Shown: positions 1-5,580, numbered from the stretch's first letter. The stretch: 5,580 bases of DNA from Acidimicrobiales bacterium (GCA_024641625.1 JAHECQ010000267.1:1-5580); one strand, 5' to 3'. Notes: generated from the sequence alone by a model not told the origin. Numbers and translations: made by a program.

Positions 1-898
1 TGGCGATCTCGAGCAACTGGGCCTTCGTCAGGCTCGACGTCAGGCGCGCAACCGCATCGGTGGCCTCGTCGAGCACGTCGGGCTGGAGCTCGCCGGAGTA
101 CATGAGGTCGAAGAACCGGACGTAGTCGAGGTCTCGGATCGTCTCGGTGCAATGCCCCATCTCGTGTACGTACTGCATGAGCCGTTGGGTGTACCGCCCG
201 ATCATGTCGCCGAACAGGAACGTGATCGCGACGTGTCCATCGGACGCCGGATAGACGAAGCGCAGGCGGTAGTCGGCGAGCCGTACCCCACCGGCAGAGC
301 GATTGGGAGGGCCGGCGCCGACGGCTGCGGACAGCATTTGTGACTGGCTGACCTGCAGCATGGCGTGTTGCGCGGCGACGTCGATGTGTTGGCCTCGGCC
401 CGAACGGTTCCGTTCGACCAGCGCGGCAAGGAGGTGCACGACGGCCTCGGTTGCTGCGTTGTGGAAGGCCTGGGGCTCGCTGACCCGCACCGGGGGCCGA
501 TCGTCGTCACCGTTGAGGATCGCGTGACCGCCCGCCGCAGCCAGGATCAGGTCGCTCGACCGCCACCCGGCCTTGGGACCGTCGTCGCCGAACGGCGTGA
601 TCGATACGGTGACGAGCTGCGGGTTGTCGGCGCGCAGCTCGAACCACTCGACCGGTGATTCGTCGGTGAGCAGGACTGCATCGGCAGTCGCCGCCAGTGC
701 CAGCGCTTCGACGCGTCCGCCCTCCACCGCGATGCGGCCCCGAAGGTACGCGTCGCGCCACCCTGGACGTAGCCCAGCACCGTGGTGACCACCAGGGGGC
801 TCGACGACCACGACCTCGGCACCCAACTGAGTCAGCTCGAGTCCGGCCATCCAGGCCCGAGGGTCGGTCAGATCGACGATTCGATAACACGAGAGCAT
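1..898 (-). CDS. CaiB/BaiF-type class III CoA-transferase, partial (3' end beyond window)
   Basis: The reverse strand reads open for 299 codons from the ATG at 898 to the window edge. Family members transfer CoA between organic acids in the cytoplasm and are usually about 380-400 residues, so roughly the last quarter is missing. What is seen: the N-terminal Rossmann-like segment YRIVDLTDP...LELTQLGAEVVVVEPPGG (residues 5-37), then NPQLVTVSITPFGDDGP (92-108), SSDLILAAAGG (114-124), RPPVRVSEPQAFHNAATEA (134-152) and the hallmark GRGQHIDVAAQ (168-177). Aligned by eye, Phe145 occupies the place of the family's catalytic Asp (usual context PIADLLAG), so ordinary acyl-anhydride chemistry is doubtful. 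I recall a related group with a similar PQA-x-H pattern. The start follows the upstream VOC stop by 12 bases in the same frame with no clear Shine-Dalgarno, suggesting translational coupling. The family call is secure; substrate and activity are unknown. Confidence 0.9.
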   Translation of the reverse strand, partial: MLSCYRIVDLTDPRAWMAGLELTQLGAEVVVVEPPGGHHGAGLRPGWRDAYLRGRIAVEGGRVEALALAATADAVLLTDESPVEWFELRADNPQLVTVSITPFGDDGPKAGWRSSDLILAAAGGHAILNGDDDRPPVRVSEPQAFHNAATEAVVHLLAALVERNRSGRGQHIDVAAQHAMLQVSQSQMLSAAVGAGPPNRSAGGVRLADYRLRFVYPASDGHVAITFLFGDMIGRYTQRLMQYVHEMGHCTETIRDLDYVRFFDLMYSGELQPDVLDEATDAVARLTSSLTKAQLLEIA

Positions 899-910
899 GC
901 CGGTGGGCGC

Positions 911-1438
911 CTATGCGCCGGGTGGAATGTTGACCTGCGCGTACTCGAGTATGACCCCGTCGGGGTCACGGAAGCACAGGACCTTGTTCCGCATCCCGTT
1001 CGACTTGTTGACGAACTCGCTGACCGGCCCGACCAGCTCGACCCCTTTCGATTCGAGTCTTCCGGCCGCTCCCTCGATGTCCTCGACCTGGAAACAGAGC
1101 CGGGCGATCCCGAGATGGTTCAGCACAGGGTAAGGCGTTCCGAGGGGCGGCGGATCCAGGAACTGGATCATGTCGAGCATCGGGGTGACCTTGGTGCTCA
1201 TGCCGGGGATACGGAGGAACGCACCGCGAAGGCGCCCTGGTTGCAGACCCAGCGCCTCGAACACGCGAGGATCCTTCATGACCCCAACCGACAACACCTC
1301 GAAACCGATCATCTCGTAGAACTCGAGTGACCGGTCCAGATCGCTGACATTGATCTGGGCGTGAACGAAGCCGTTGATCAGCATGCTTCGCTCTTGTTCA
1401 GCGTCCAGGCTCCCGTTCGCTGCATCGTCGGCTGACAT
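911..1438 (-). CDS. VOC-superfamily (glyoxalase/bleomycin-resistance-like) protein
   Basis: A 175-residue protein with one VOC domain made of two beta-alpha-beta-beta-beta modules. Module one is HAQINVSDLDRSLEFYEMIG (26-45); module two is LGIARLCFQVEDIE (109-122), ending in the typical FRDPDGVILEY (156-166). VOC enzymes (glyoxalases, epimerases, dioxygenases) usually bind a divalent metal through four side chains. By eye these positions hold His26, Gln92, Arg113 and Glu165. Gln is tolerated in some members, but Arg in place of the usual His at the third site casts doubt on standard metal binding. I chose the ATG at 1438 because AGGGGG lies six bases upstream. A GTG at 1471 would add 11 residues but has no Shine-Dalgarno, and an ATG at 1384 would start right at the domain with a weak site. 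It probably forms an operon with the CoA-transferase. Fold is confident; reaction unknown. Confidence 0.88.
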   Translation of the reverse strand: MSADDAANGSLDAEQERSMLINGFVHAQINVSDLDRSLEFYEMIGFEVLSVGVMKDPRVFEALGLQPGRLRGAFLRIPGMSTKVTPMLDMIQFLDPPPLGTPYPVLNHLGIARLCFQVEDIEGAAGRLESKGVELVGPVSEFVNKSNGMRNKVLCFRDPDGVILEYAQVNIPPGA

Positions 1439-1444
1439 CGATTG

Positions 1445-1450
1445 CCCCCT
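1445..1450 (-). promoter_or_regulatory. Ribosome binding site deciding the VOC gene start
   Basis: On the minus strand AGGGGG stands six bases before the ATG at 1438. The alternative GTG (1471) has no purine-rich site before it and the alternative ATG (1384) has only a loose AAGAGCGAAG, so this site favours the 175-residue form. Confidence 0.6.
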
Positions 1451-1489
1451 GGCTGCCTGCTCACTGATCACGCGGGAACGCGCTCGGTC

Positions 1490-1518
1490 ATCCTAGGCGG
1501 ACGGTCCCCGGGCGTCGA
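1490..1518 (-). promoter_or_regulatory. Candidate sigma-70-type promoter for the VOC/CoA-transferase operon
   Basis: The minus strand reads TCGACG (1518-1513), a 17-base spacer, then TAGGAT (1495-1490). Each hexamer matches 4 of 6 consensus positions (TTGACA, TATAAT), and the -10 fits the TAnnnT pattern common in actinobacteria. Transcription would begin near 1483, giving a leader of about 45 bases before the ATG at 1438. Placement just upstream of the operon is right, but such matches arise by chance, so this is a guess. Confidence 0.35.
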
Positions 1519-1556
1519 CCGTGTGGAGGCGCCCCTGGGCGGACCCGGCGTCGACC
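1511..1556. repeat. Direct repeat GGCGTCGACC in the divergent promoter region
   Basis: GGCGTCGACC occurs at 1511-1520 and again at 1547-1556, 36 bases apart. Each copy contains the palindrome GTCGAC. Each is also preceded by a related GGCGGAC, at 1497-1503 and 1539-1545. The first copy overlaps the candidate -35 of the minus-strand operon. The pair could be an operator serving both divergent genes, but in GC-rich DNA a 10-base repeat may be chance. Confidence 0.35.
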
Positions 1557-1653
1557 CCGCAACTTCGGCTCGGTCGGTGTTCTTGCAGTGGCCGAGACCG
1601 TGCCCAAGGCAACGAACTAGCGTTTGCTGTAGCGACCGGCATCCGCTGGTCAC

Positions 1654-1661
1654 GAGGAGGG
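1654..1661 (+). promoter_or_regulatory. Strong ribosome binding site for the gene starting at 1671
   Basis: GAGGAGGG lies nine bases before the ATG at 1671. It fixes this start over several upstream in-frame codons that would lengthen the protein by up to 50 residues. That extension looks non-coding and falls in the divergent promoter region. No convincing -35/-10 pair for this gene was found; TAGCGT at 1618-1623 is the best -10-like hexamer. Confidence 0.7.
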
Positions 1662-1670
1662 AACAAGACA

Positions 1671-2288
1671 ATGAGCATTTTCTGGGCAACTCAATACCGA
1701 CCCGAGGACCCGTCGGCGGCGATCGCAGCCATCGGCGAACTCTCCGAGATGTTCGCCGGAGTGGGCGCCAGCCAAACCCGGCTGCTGGTGGCCATGACCC
1801 AGGATGTCGGGACCCAGTCGGTTGTCACCAACTGGGAATCGTCGGGGGACGCGGTAGCGGCGTTCGACCCGATCGACGGGACCGCCACCAAAGCCATCGG
1901 ATCGAGCAAGACATTGTCGGCGCTGCTCGCCGCCTCGGGGATTCCGCTGCGTCGAGTGATCGGCGACATCGACCAGAGCTTTGGTGATACCGGTTCCGGC
2001 AAGTACGCGGTCAACGTCGTGCAGTCCACGGCTGCCGGGCCGGCGCTGTGGACCGAAGCGGGCGAACTGGCTTGGTCGGCGGTCAAAGCAGAAGGGGCGT
2101 CAGGACTCCAGCTCGCTCGGGTGTTGACCGGTGATGCCACCGGGCTTCGTCTCGGCACCGTCTTCGTCGAGAATGTCGACCAGTTCACCGGGATCCTTTC
2201 GAAGATGCCGCCCAAGCTGCTGGAGATCTTCGCTGCCACCGGCACGTCGACCGTCGTGCGGAACGTGCATCGAATCATCAGCGCCTGA
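1671..2288 (+). CDS. Hypothetical protein with two similar alpha+beta halves
   Basis: I cannot name this 205-residue protein. It has no signal peptide or membrane segment, so it is probably cytoplasmic. It reads as two similar halves. GEL (22-24) followed by GAS (32-34), RLLVAMTQD (37-45) and SVVTNWES (50-57) is echoed by GEL (131-133), GAS (142-144), QLARVLTGD (147-155) and GTVFVEN (162-168). Each half ends in an Arg-containing strand, RRVIGDI (94-100) and VRNVHRII (196-203). The pattern of helix, Gly turn, hydrophobic strand, turn and strand resembles a ferredoxin-like dimeric alpha-beta barrel unit duplicated into one chain (inference). No catalytic motif is evident. It is divergent from the VOC operon and separated from the ABC operon by a strong hairpin, so it is probably monocistronic. 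It is very likely a real gene, given its Shine-Dalgarno and codon usage. Confidence 0.85.
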   Translation: MSIFWATQYRPEDPSAAIAAIGELSEMFAGVGASQTRLLVAMTQDVGTQSVVTNWESSGDAVAAFDPIDGTATKAIGSSKTLSALLAASGIPLRRVIGDIDQSFGDTGSGKYAVNVVQSTAAGPALWTEAGELAWSAVKAEGASGLQLARVLTGDATGLRLGTVFVENVDQFTGILSKMPPKLLEIFAATGTSTVVRNVHRIISA

Positions 2289-2325
2289 ACACCCAGCGCC
2301 TCAACACCCAGCGCCTGAACACCCA
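2281..2325 (+). repeat. Three-copy 15-bp tandem repeat across the stop codon
   Basis: GCGCCTGAACACCCA is repeated at 2281-2295, 2296-2310 and 2311-2325. The middle copy differs by one base (CTC for CTG). The first copy contains the gene's last Ala codon and its TGA stop. The unit is five codons long, so in the same frame the second copy reads TCA where the first and third read TGA. It joins directly to the hairpin that follows. Slippage duplication of the gene end is the simplest origin. Confidence 0.9.
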
Positions 2326-2357
2326 GCGGCTGGAGGAGCCGTAGCTCCTCCAGCCGC
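2326..2357 (+). terminator. Perfect 14-bp hairpin, probable transcription terminator
   Basis: GCGGCTGGAGGAGC (2326-2339) is the exact reverse complement of GCTCCTCCAGCCGC (2344-2357), leaving a four-base loop, CGTA. It begins 38 bases after the stop of the 205-residue protein gene. No T-run follows, but GC-rich actinobacteria often use hairpins without a clear U-tract. A regulatory or mRNA-stabilising role is the alternative. It separates the upstream gene from the ABC exporter operon. Confidence 0.65.
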
Positions 2358-2543
2358 CTGGAGCTGGGGCCACCGAGAGGCCGTGGCTTGCCCGGCGATG
2401 GCATCCGTCGATGTCGGTGAAGGGCAAGATGGGCGTCAGTCCCCGGTCGGTCTGTGACTTTCGTCCCTGGCTGGGTCTGTTGGGCCGAGGTCATGCTCAG
2501 AGCTGTTCCGGTGCCGCCGATCCGGACCATTTGGGGGAGTGAC
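2358..2543. other. Non-coding stretch upstream of the ABC exporter operon
   Basis: No full-size gene is supported between the hairpin and the possible leader ORF. One plus-strand frame is open from 2421 to its stop at 2601-2603, with a GTG at 2454 and an ATG at 2493, but neither has a well-placed Shine-Dalgarno. The minus strand is open in a frame crossing the region, but that frame continues antisense through the upstream gene and carries no recognisable motif. The transcription start of the exporter operon should lie here. I see no convincing -35/-10 pair. Confidence 0.5.
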
Positions 2544-2603
2544 ATGGACGCTCGTCTCGTCCCGTACATGGCAATGAACGCGATGCGCGTGGTTGGGAGG
2601 TAG
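2544..2603 (+). CDS. Possible 19-residue leader ORF before the ABC exporter
   Basis: An ATG at 2544 is preceded by GGGGGAG (2533-2539) four bases upstream. It opens a 19-codon frame, MDARLVPYMAMNAMRVVGR, closed by TAG at 2601-2603. The stop is three bases before the ATPase ATG and in the same frame, and the ATPase Shine-Dalgarno lies inside the last codons. Translation of this ORF would therefore couple to, or occlude, initiation of the ATPase. Four of the 19 residues are Met. The same frame could start earlier at 2493 (36 residues) or 2454 (GTG, 49 residues). No homologue is recognised. A chance ORF is a real alternative; the Shine-Dalgarno and tight junction are the only support. Confidence 0.3.
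   Translation: MDARLVPYMAMNAMRVVGR
2595..2600 (+). promoter_or_regulatory. Ribosome binding site of the ABC ATPase gene
   Basis: GGGAGG stands six bases before the ATG at 2607 and supports that start. It lies within the end of the possible leader ORF, so ribosomes finishing that ORF would cover it. Confidence 0.7.
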
Positions 2604-2606
2604 GTC

Positions 2607-3299
2607 ATGGTCAATGAGGCGTTGATCGAGTTGTCCGGCGTGGAGAAGTCCTATCGCTCGGGCTCGATGGAATACCCGGCTCTGCGGGGCGTGGATCTTT
2701 CGATCGCTCGGGGCGAGATGGTTTCGATCGTGGGGCCCTCGGGCAGCGGCAAGTCCACTGTGTTGAACATGGTGACCGGTATCGACCGGCCGACGGCCGG
2801 CACGGTGACCGTCGACGGCCGGCGTATCGACGAGATGAGCGAGGAAGCCCTGGCAACGTGGCGGGGAACCAGGGTGGGCATCGTCTTCCAGTTCTTCCAG
2901 TTGCTGCCCACGCTGACCGTGCTCGAGAACGTGATGTTGCCGATGGAGTTCGCTCGGCTGGGAAAGCCGGGCGCCCGGGCGCAGTCGGCGTCCGCCAAGC
3001 TCGACATGGTGGGTCTGGGCGACAAGCTTCGCCGAGTTCCATCCGAGCTGTCGGGCGGAGAACAGCAGAGGGTGGCGATCGCCAGGGCGATGGCCTGTGA
3101 TCCGGTGTTGTTGATCGGCGATGAACCGACGGGCAATCTCGACTCCGAGACCGCACTTCGCATGTTCGACCTGCTCGCCGAGCTCAATGATCGCGGGACG
3201 ACGGTCGTCTATGTGACCCATGACAACGATCTGGCGGCCCGGGCAGCCCGTCGCGTCGTGATCCGTGACGGACACGTCGACGGGACGGGCCGGTCGTGA
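2607..3299 (+). CDS. ABC transporter ATP-binding protein, MacB/LolD/FtsE-like class
   Basis: This is the cytoplasmic ATPase that drives the permease encoded immediately downstream. Its 230 residues are the usual length for the class. All motifs are intact: Walker A GPSGSGKST (43-51), Q-loop Gln95 in VFQFFQLLPTLTVLENV, signature LSGGEQQR (148-155), Walker B VLLIGDEP (167-174) with catalytic Glu173, D-loop NLD (177-179) and H-loop His205 in VTHD. The segment from the Q-loop to LENVMLPM and the DEPTGNLD string are typical of exporters of the MacB/LolD type, which work as mechanotransmitters with FtsX-like permeases rather than as channels. The start has a good Shine-Dalgarno. The stop overlaps the permease start (GTGA), so the two are co-translated. 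The substrate is not readable; lipids, peptides, antibiotics or cell-wall factors are all possible. Confidence 0.96.
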   Translation: MVNEALIELSGVEKSYRSGSMEYPALRGVDLSIARGEMVSIVGPSGSGKSTVLNMVTGIDRPTAGTVTVDGRRIDEMSEEALATWRGTRVGIVFQFFQLLPTLTVLENVMLPMEFARLGKPGARAQSASAKLDMVGLGDKLRRVPSELSGGEQQRVAIARAMACDPVLLIGDEPTGNLDSETALRMFDLLAELNDRGTTVVYVTHDNDLAARAARRVVIRDGHVDGTGRS

Positions 3300-5580
3300 G
3301 CGTTCTCTCCCGCAAGTCCTGGCATGACATTCGACGGCGAAGAGCGCGGTCGTTGTTCACGATTGCGACCATCGCCTTTGCTGTCGCTGGTCTGGGCCTG
3401 TTCGCCATGCCTTCGCTGATGGATCAGGCGATGGCCGAGCGGATCGACGCCGTCCAGTTGCACGACGTCAGGTTCGTCACCAGCGACTTGGTTGTCAGTG
3501 ACGCGAATCTCGACTTGCTCAGCCGGATCGAGGGCGTCCGGTCGGTCGACGCCCGAACCGTGGTGGCGACGCGGGTGTTCGTCGGCAACCGCCGAGAGGA
3601 TGCTGTGCTCGTCGGCATCAGATCGTTCGAGGACCAGGGTGTCGACATCGTCACCGTCGACGCCGGCGGTCGCCCCGATGGACCTGCGGTGTTGAGCGAT
3701 TCCCAGAACGGCAGGAGCGGCCGATTCTCCGGCGTGGCGGGTGAGACCGTCTCGCTCGAGGCCATCGACGGAGACCTGCACGAGGTCACCGTCAGCGGGC
3801 AAGGTGGGACCTTGGTCTACAGCCAGCTCGCAACCGAGACCGTCGTGCTGTATGCCCCCCAGGACCTGGCCAATGAGATCGCAGGGGTAAAGGGAGTCAA
3901 CTCGATCGAACTGACGGTCTCGGACCCCGACGACGCGGAGGCCGTGGCCGAACGAGCTCGTTCAGTTCTCATGGGCATCGACCCCGACGTGGTCTTCAAG
4001 GACCTTCCCGATGTTCGGTCCGCAGGGAGCTGGCCGGGTGAATCGGACTTCGACAACTTCAGCACCCTGTTCTATGTCGGCGCAGTCCTGGCACTGATCT
4101 CGGCCATGGTCCTCATCTCCAACACGATGACCACGATCGTCGCCGAACAGGTCCGTGAGATAGCGATCATGAAGGCCATAGGTGGCCGACGTCGACAGAT
4201 CATCAGGTCCTTCCTGTTGACGGTAGGACTGCTGGCCGGCCTCGGCTCACTGGCTGGTGCACTCCTGAGTATCCCGATGTCCAACCTGCTGGTCGGCTTC
4301 GTCGGACGAGAGTTCTTCGGCATCGACCCCTCGTGGGGAGTGTCGATGCCGGCCCTGGGCGTCGGTTTTGCCATCGGCTTCATCGGCAGCATGGCAGCGG
4401 CGATCCCCGCGCTACGCCGAGCGGCGCGGGTGTCGGTGCGTGCGGGACTCGACGCCTCGGGTGGCCTGGCGCCGTCCGGGCGCCTCGATTCCTTGATCCG
4501 GCGTTTCACCTTGCCCCGCAACGCCCGTATCGGAGTCCGGAACCTGGCGCGCCGGCGAGCCCGCACCGTCGGCACTACGGTGCAAATCGGCCTGGCGGTC
4601 GGTGTGGCAATCGGCTTCTTGACGCTGGGGATCACGGTTGCCGCCGTCACGGCTGCGACGTGGGACACCATGAGCTGGGACGTCCTGGTGATACAGAGAG
4701 GCTCTGCCGATCTCGATGACACGGCCGGAGATCTGCTTGCAGACCTCGATGGCGTCGAGATGGTCCACCCCACCCTCTACAACACTCTCGAAGTTGACGG
4801 CACCCAGCTCGAATCCTGGGGACTACCCCCCGATACCCAACTCTTCGAGCCCGACATCCTCTCGGGTCGCTGGCTCGAGGACTCCGACTCGGGGCACTCG
4901 GTCGCCGTGGTCGGGCGGGCCCTCGCCGCCACCTCGAACCTCTCGCCCGGATCGACGCTCAGCGTCAGAACCGCCAGGGGCGACGTCGGCCTCGAGATCG
5001 TTGGCATCGACGGCCGGCTCATGAACAACGGCACCACGATCTACCTTCCCCTCGCTACGTTCCAGGAACTGCTCGGGCGCTCGGACACCAACACCTACTG
5101 GGTTCGCTCCACCAGCCAGAGCCAGAGCGACATCGACCAACTCGCCGCGTCGGCCGAGGACACGCTCAACGGGGCCGGCTATCCCGTGAGAACAGAGATC
5201 CGCTACGTGGAACGCGAAGCCAACCTCGCCTCCAACCGGATCCTCGTGAACGTGCTTGCCGTCATGGGCGTGCCGATCGTCGCCATCGGCATGATCGGAC
5301 TCGTGAACCTCATGACCATGAACGTGATCGAGCGAACCCGAGAGATCGGCATTCTGCGGTGTATCGGCGCCCGCGCAACAGACATCCGTCGGATCTTTCG
5401 CTGGGAGGCCATCGCGGTTGCTGCCCTGGGTTGGATGCTCGCAGTCCCTCTGGGATGGCTCATCGGTCGGATCCTGGTCTGGGTCATCGCCGAGATCTTC
5501 AACTTCGGCTCGATCGCCTACGACTACCCCCTCTGGAACCTCCCCACCAGCCTGGTCGCCACCATCGCCCTGGCCTCGGT
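3296..5580 (+). CDS. FtsX/MacB-like ABC transporter permease with two repeats, partial (3' end beyond window)
   Basis: The GTG at 3296 overlaps the ATPase stop by four bases, and the frame stays open for 761 codons to the edge. The product is the membrane partner of the ATPase. The order seen is: basic N-terminus, TM1 (about 19-39), a large extracytoplasmic domain (40-255), TM2 to TM4 (about 257-281, 305-337, 350-373), then a second unit with TM5 (about 425-452), another extracytoplasmic domain (453-645), TM6 (649-675), TM7 (702-733) and the beginning of TM8 near 750. Each unit carries the FtsX-type cytoplasmic coupling segment after its first core helix: EQVREIAIMKAIGGRRRQII (284-303) and ERTREIGILRCIGARATDI (679-697). 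The two units are therefore an internal duplication. Since TM8 has begun, probably only a few dozen residues are missing. No adaptor protein gene is visible, which fits a single-membrane bacterium. The substrate is unknown. Confidence 0.93.
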   Translation, partial: MSVLSRKSWHDIRRRRARSLFTIATIAFAVAGLGLFAMPSLMDQAMAERIDAVQLHDVRFVTSDLVVSDANLDLLSRIEGVRSVDARTVVATRVFVGNRREDAVLVGIRSFEDQGVDIVTVDAGGRPDGPAVLSDSQNGRSGRFSGVAGETVSLEAIDGDLHEVTVSGQGGTLVYSQLATETVVLYAPQDLANEIAGVKGVNSIELTVSDPDDAEAVAERARSVLMGIDPDVVFKDLPDVRSAGSWPGESDFDNFSTLFYVGAVLALISAMVLISNTMTTIVAEQVREIAIMKAIGGRRRQIIRSFLLTVGLLAGLGSLAGALLSIPMSNLLVGFVGREFFGIDPSWGVSMPALGVGFAIGFIGSMAAAIPALRRAARVSVRAGLDASGGLAPSGRLDSLIRRFTLPRNARIGVRNLARRRARTVGTTVQIGLAVGVAIGFLTLGITVAAVTAATWDTMSWDVLVIQRGSADLDDTAGDLLADLDGVEMVHPTLYNTLEVDGTQLESWGLPPDTQLFEPDILSGRWLEDSDSGHSVAVVGRALAATSNLSPGSTLSVRTARGDVGLEIVGIDGRLMNNGTTIYLPLATFQELLGRSDTNTYWVRSTSQSQSDIDQLAASAEDTLNGAGYPVRTEIRYVEREANLASNRILVNVLAVMGVPIVAIGMIGLVNLMTMNVIERTREIGILRCIGARATDIRRIFRWEAIAVAALGWMLAVPLGWLIGRILVWVIAEIFNFGSIAYDYPLWNLPTSLVATIALAS

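Noticed and set aside
202..822. Several overlapping frames on both strands within the CoA-transferase region
   Set aside because: The real gene is the uninterrupted minus-strand frame from 898 to base 1, which shows the CaiB motifs. The others are frame shadows.
782..1330. A 182-codon plus-strand frame across the VOC/CoA-transferase junction
   Set aside because: It lies antisense to two recognised genes, spans their junction and has no Shine-Dalgarno or domain.
1521..1670. N-terminal extension of the 205-residue protein by 50 residues
   Set aside because: The ATG at 1671 has GAGGAGGG at ideal spacing. The extension has no such site, reads as a Trp/Arg/Cys-rich string, and covers the divergent promoter region.
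2369..2387. A second small hairpin, GCCAC/GTGGC
   Set aside because: The stem is only five base pairs with a nine-base loop, which is expected by chance in GC-rich DNA.
2488..2613. Near-repeat AGGTCATGCTCA / AGGTCATGGTCA at 2488-2499 and 2602-2613
   Set aside because: It is 12 bases with one mismatch and partly reflects start-codon context. There is no further similarity on either side.
1691..2614. A 307-codon minus-strand open frame antisense to the 205-residue protein gene
   Set aside because: It is a shadow of the plus-strand gene in GC-rich DNA. Its translation shows low-complexity repeats (GVQALGVEALGVQAL from the tandem repeat) and no domain, while the plus strand has a strong Shine-Dalgarno.
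2436..3275. A 279-codon minus-strand open frame opposite the ABC ATPase
   Set aside because: The plus strand encodes an unmistakable ATPase with all motifs. The antisense translation is rich in His, Arg and Pro without a fold signature.
4072..4773. A 233-codon minus-strand open frame opposite the permease
   Set aside because: It is antisense to FtsX-type helices and coupling segments that are clearly coding. Its Ser/Arg/Pro-rich translation is typical of a GC-rich shadow frame.

Overview
The window looks like chromosomal DNA of a high-GC actinobacterium. The genes use mostly G or C at the third codon position, starts are ATG or GTG, and Shine-Dalgarno sites are strong. I lean weakly towards a lineage such as Acidimicrobiia, but nothing in the sequence fixes the genus. 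There are no RNA genes, CRISPR arrays, insertion sequences or phage genes.

Left part (1 to about 1520, minus strand): a two-gene operon. A promoter-like sequence near 1490-1518 precedes a VOC-fold (glyoxalase/bleomycin-resistance-like) protein. Twelve bases after its stop comes a class III CoA-transferase (CaiB/BaiF) whose 3' end lies beyond base 1. The CoA-transferase has Phe where the family normally has its catalytic Asp. The VOC protein has Arg where one metal ligand is normally found. The pair probably acts in acyl-CoA or organic-acid catabolism, but the substrate is not readable.

Middle part (1671-2606, plus strand): a divergently transcribed gene with a strong Shine-Dalgarno encodes a 205-residue protein I cannot name. 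It is built from two similar halves, probably two ferredoxin-like alpha+beta units. Its stop codon lies in a three-copy 15-bp tandem repeat, followed directly by a perfect 14-bp stem hairpin that probably ends transcription. The next 250 or so bases hold no convincing full-size gene, but end in a possible 19-codon leader ORF just before the transporter operon.

Right part (2607-5580, plus strand): an ABC exporter operon of the MacB/LolD/FtsX-like (type VII) class. It has a 230-residue ATPase with all standard motifs, overlapping by four bases (GTGA) a large permease with two FtsX-type repeats that runs off the right edge. No periplasmic adaptor gene or dedicated regulator is visible.

Overall this is mostly an ordinary accessory-metabolism and exporter region. 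The items most worth a second look are the duplicated unknown protein, the possible leader ORF, the altered catalytic positions in the minus-strand pair, and the repeat-plus-hairpin at the end of the unknown gene. I did not find a clear novel system.
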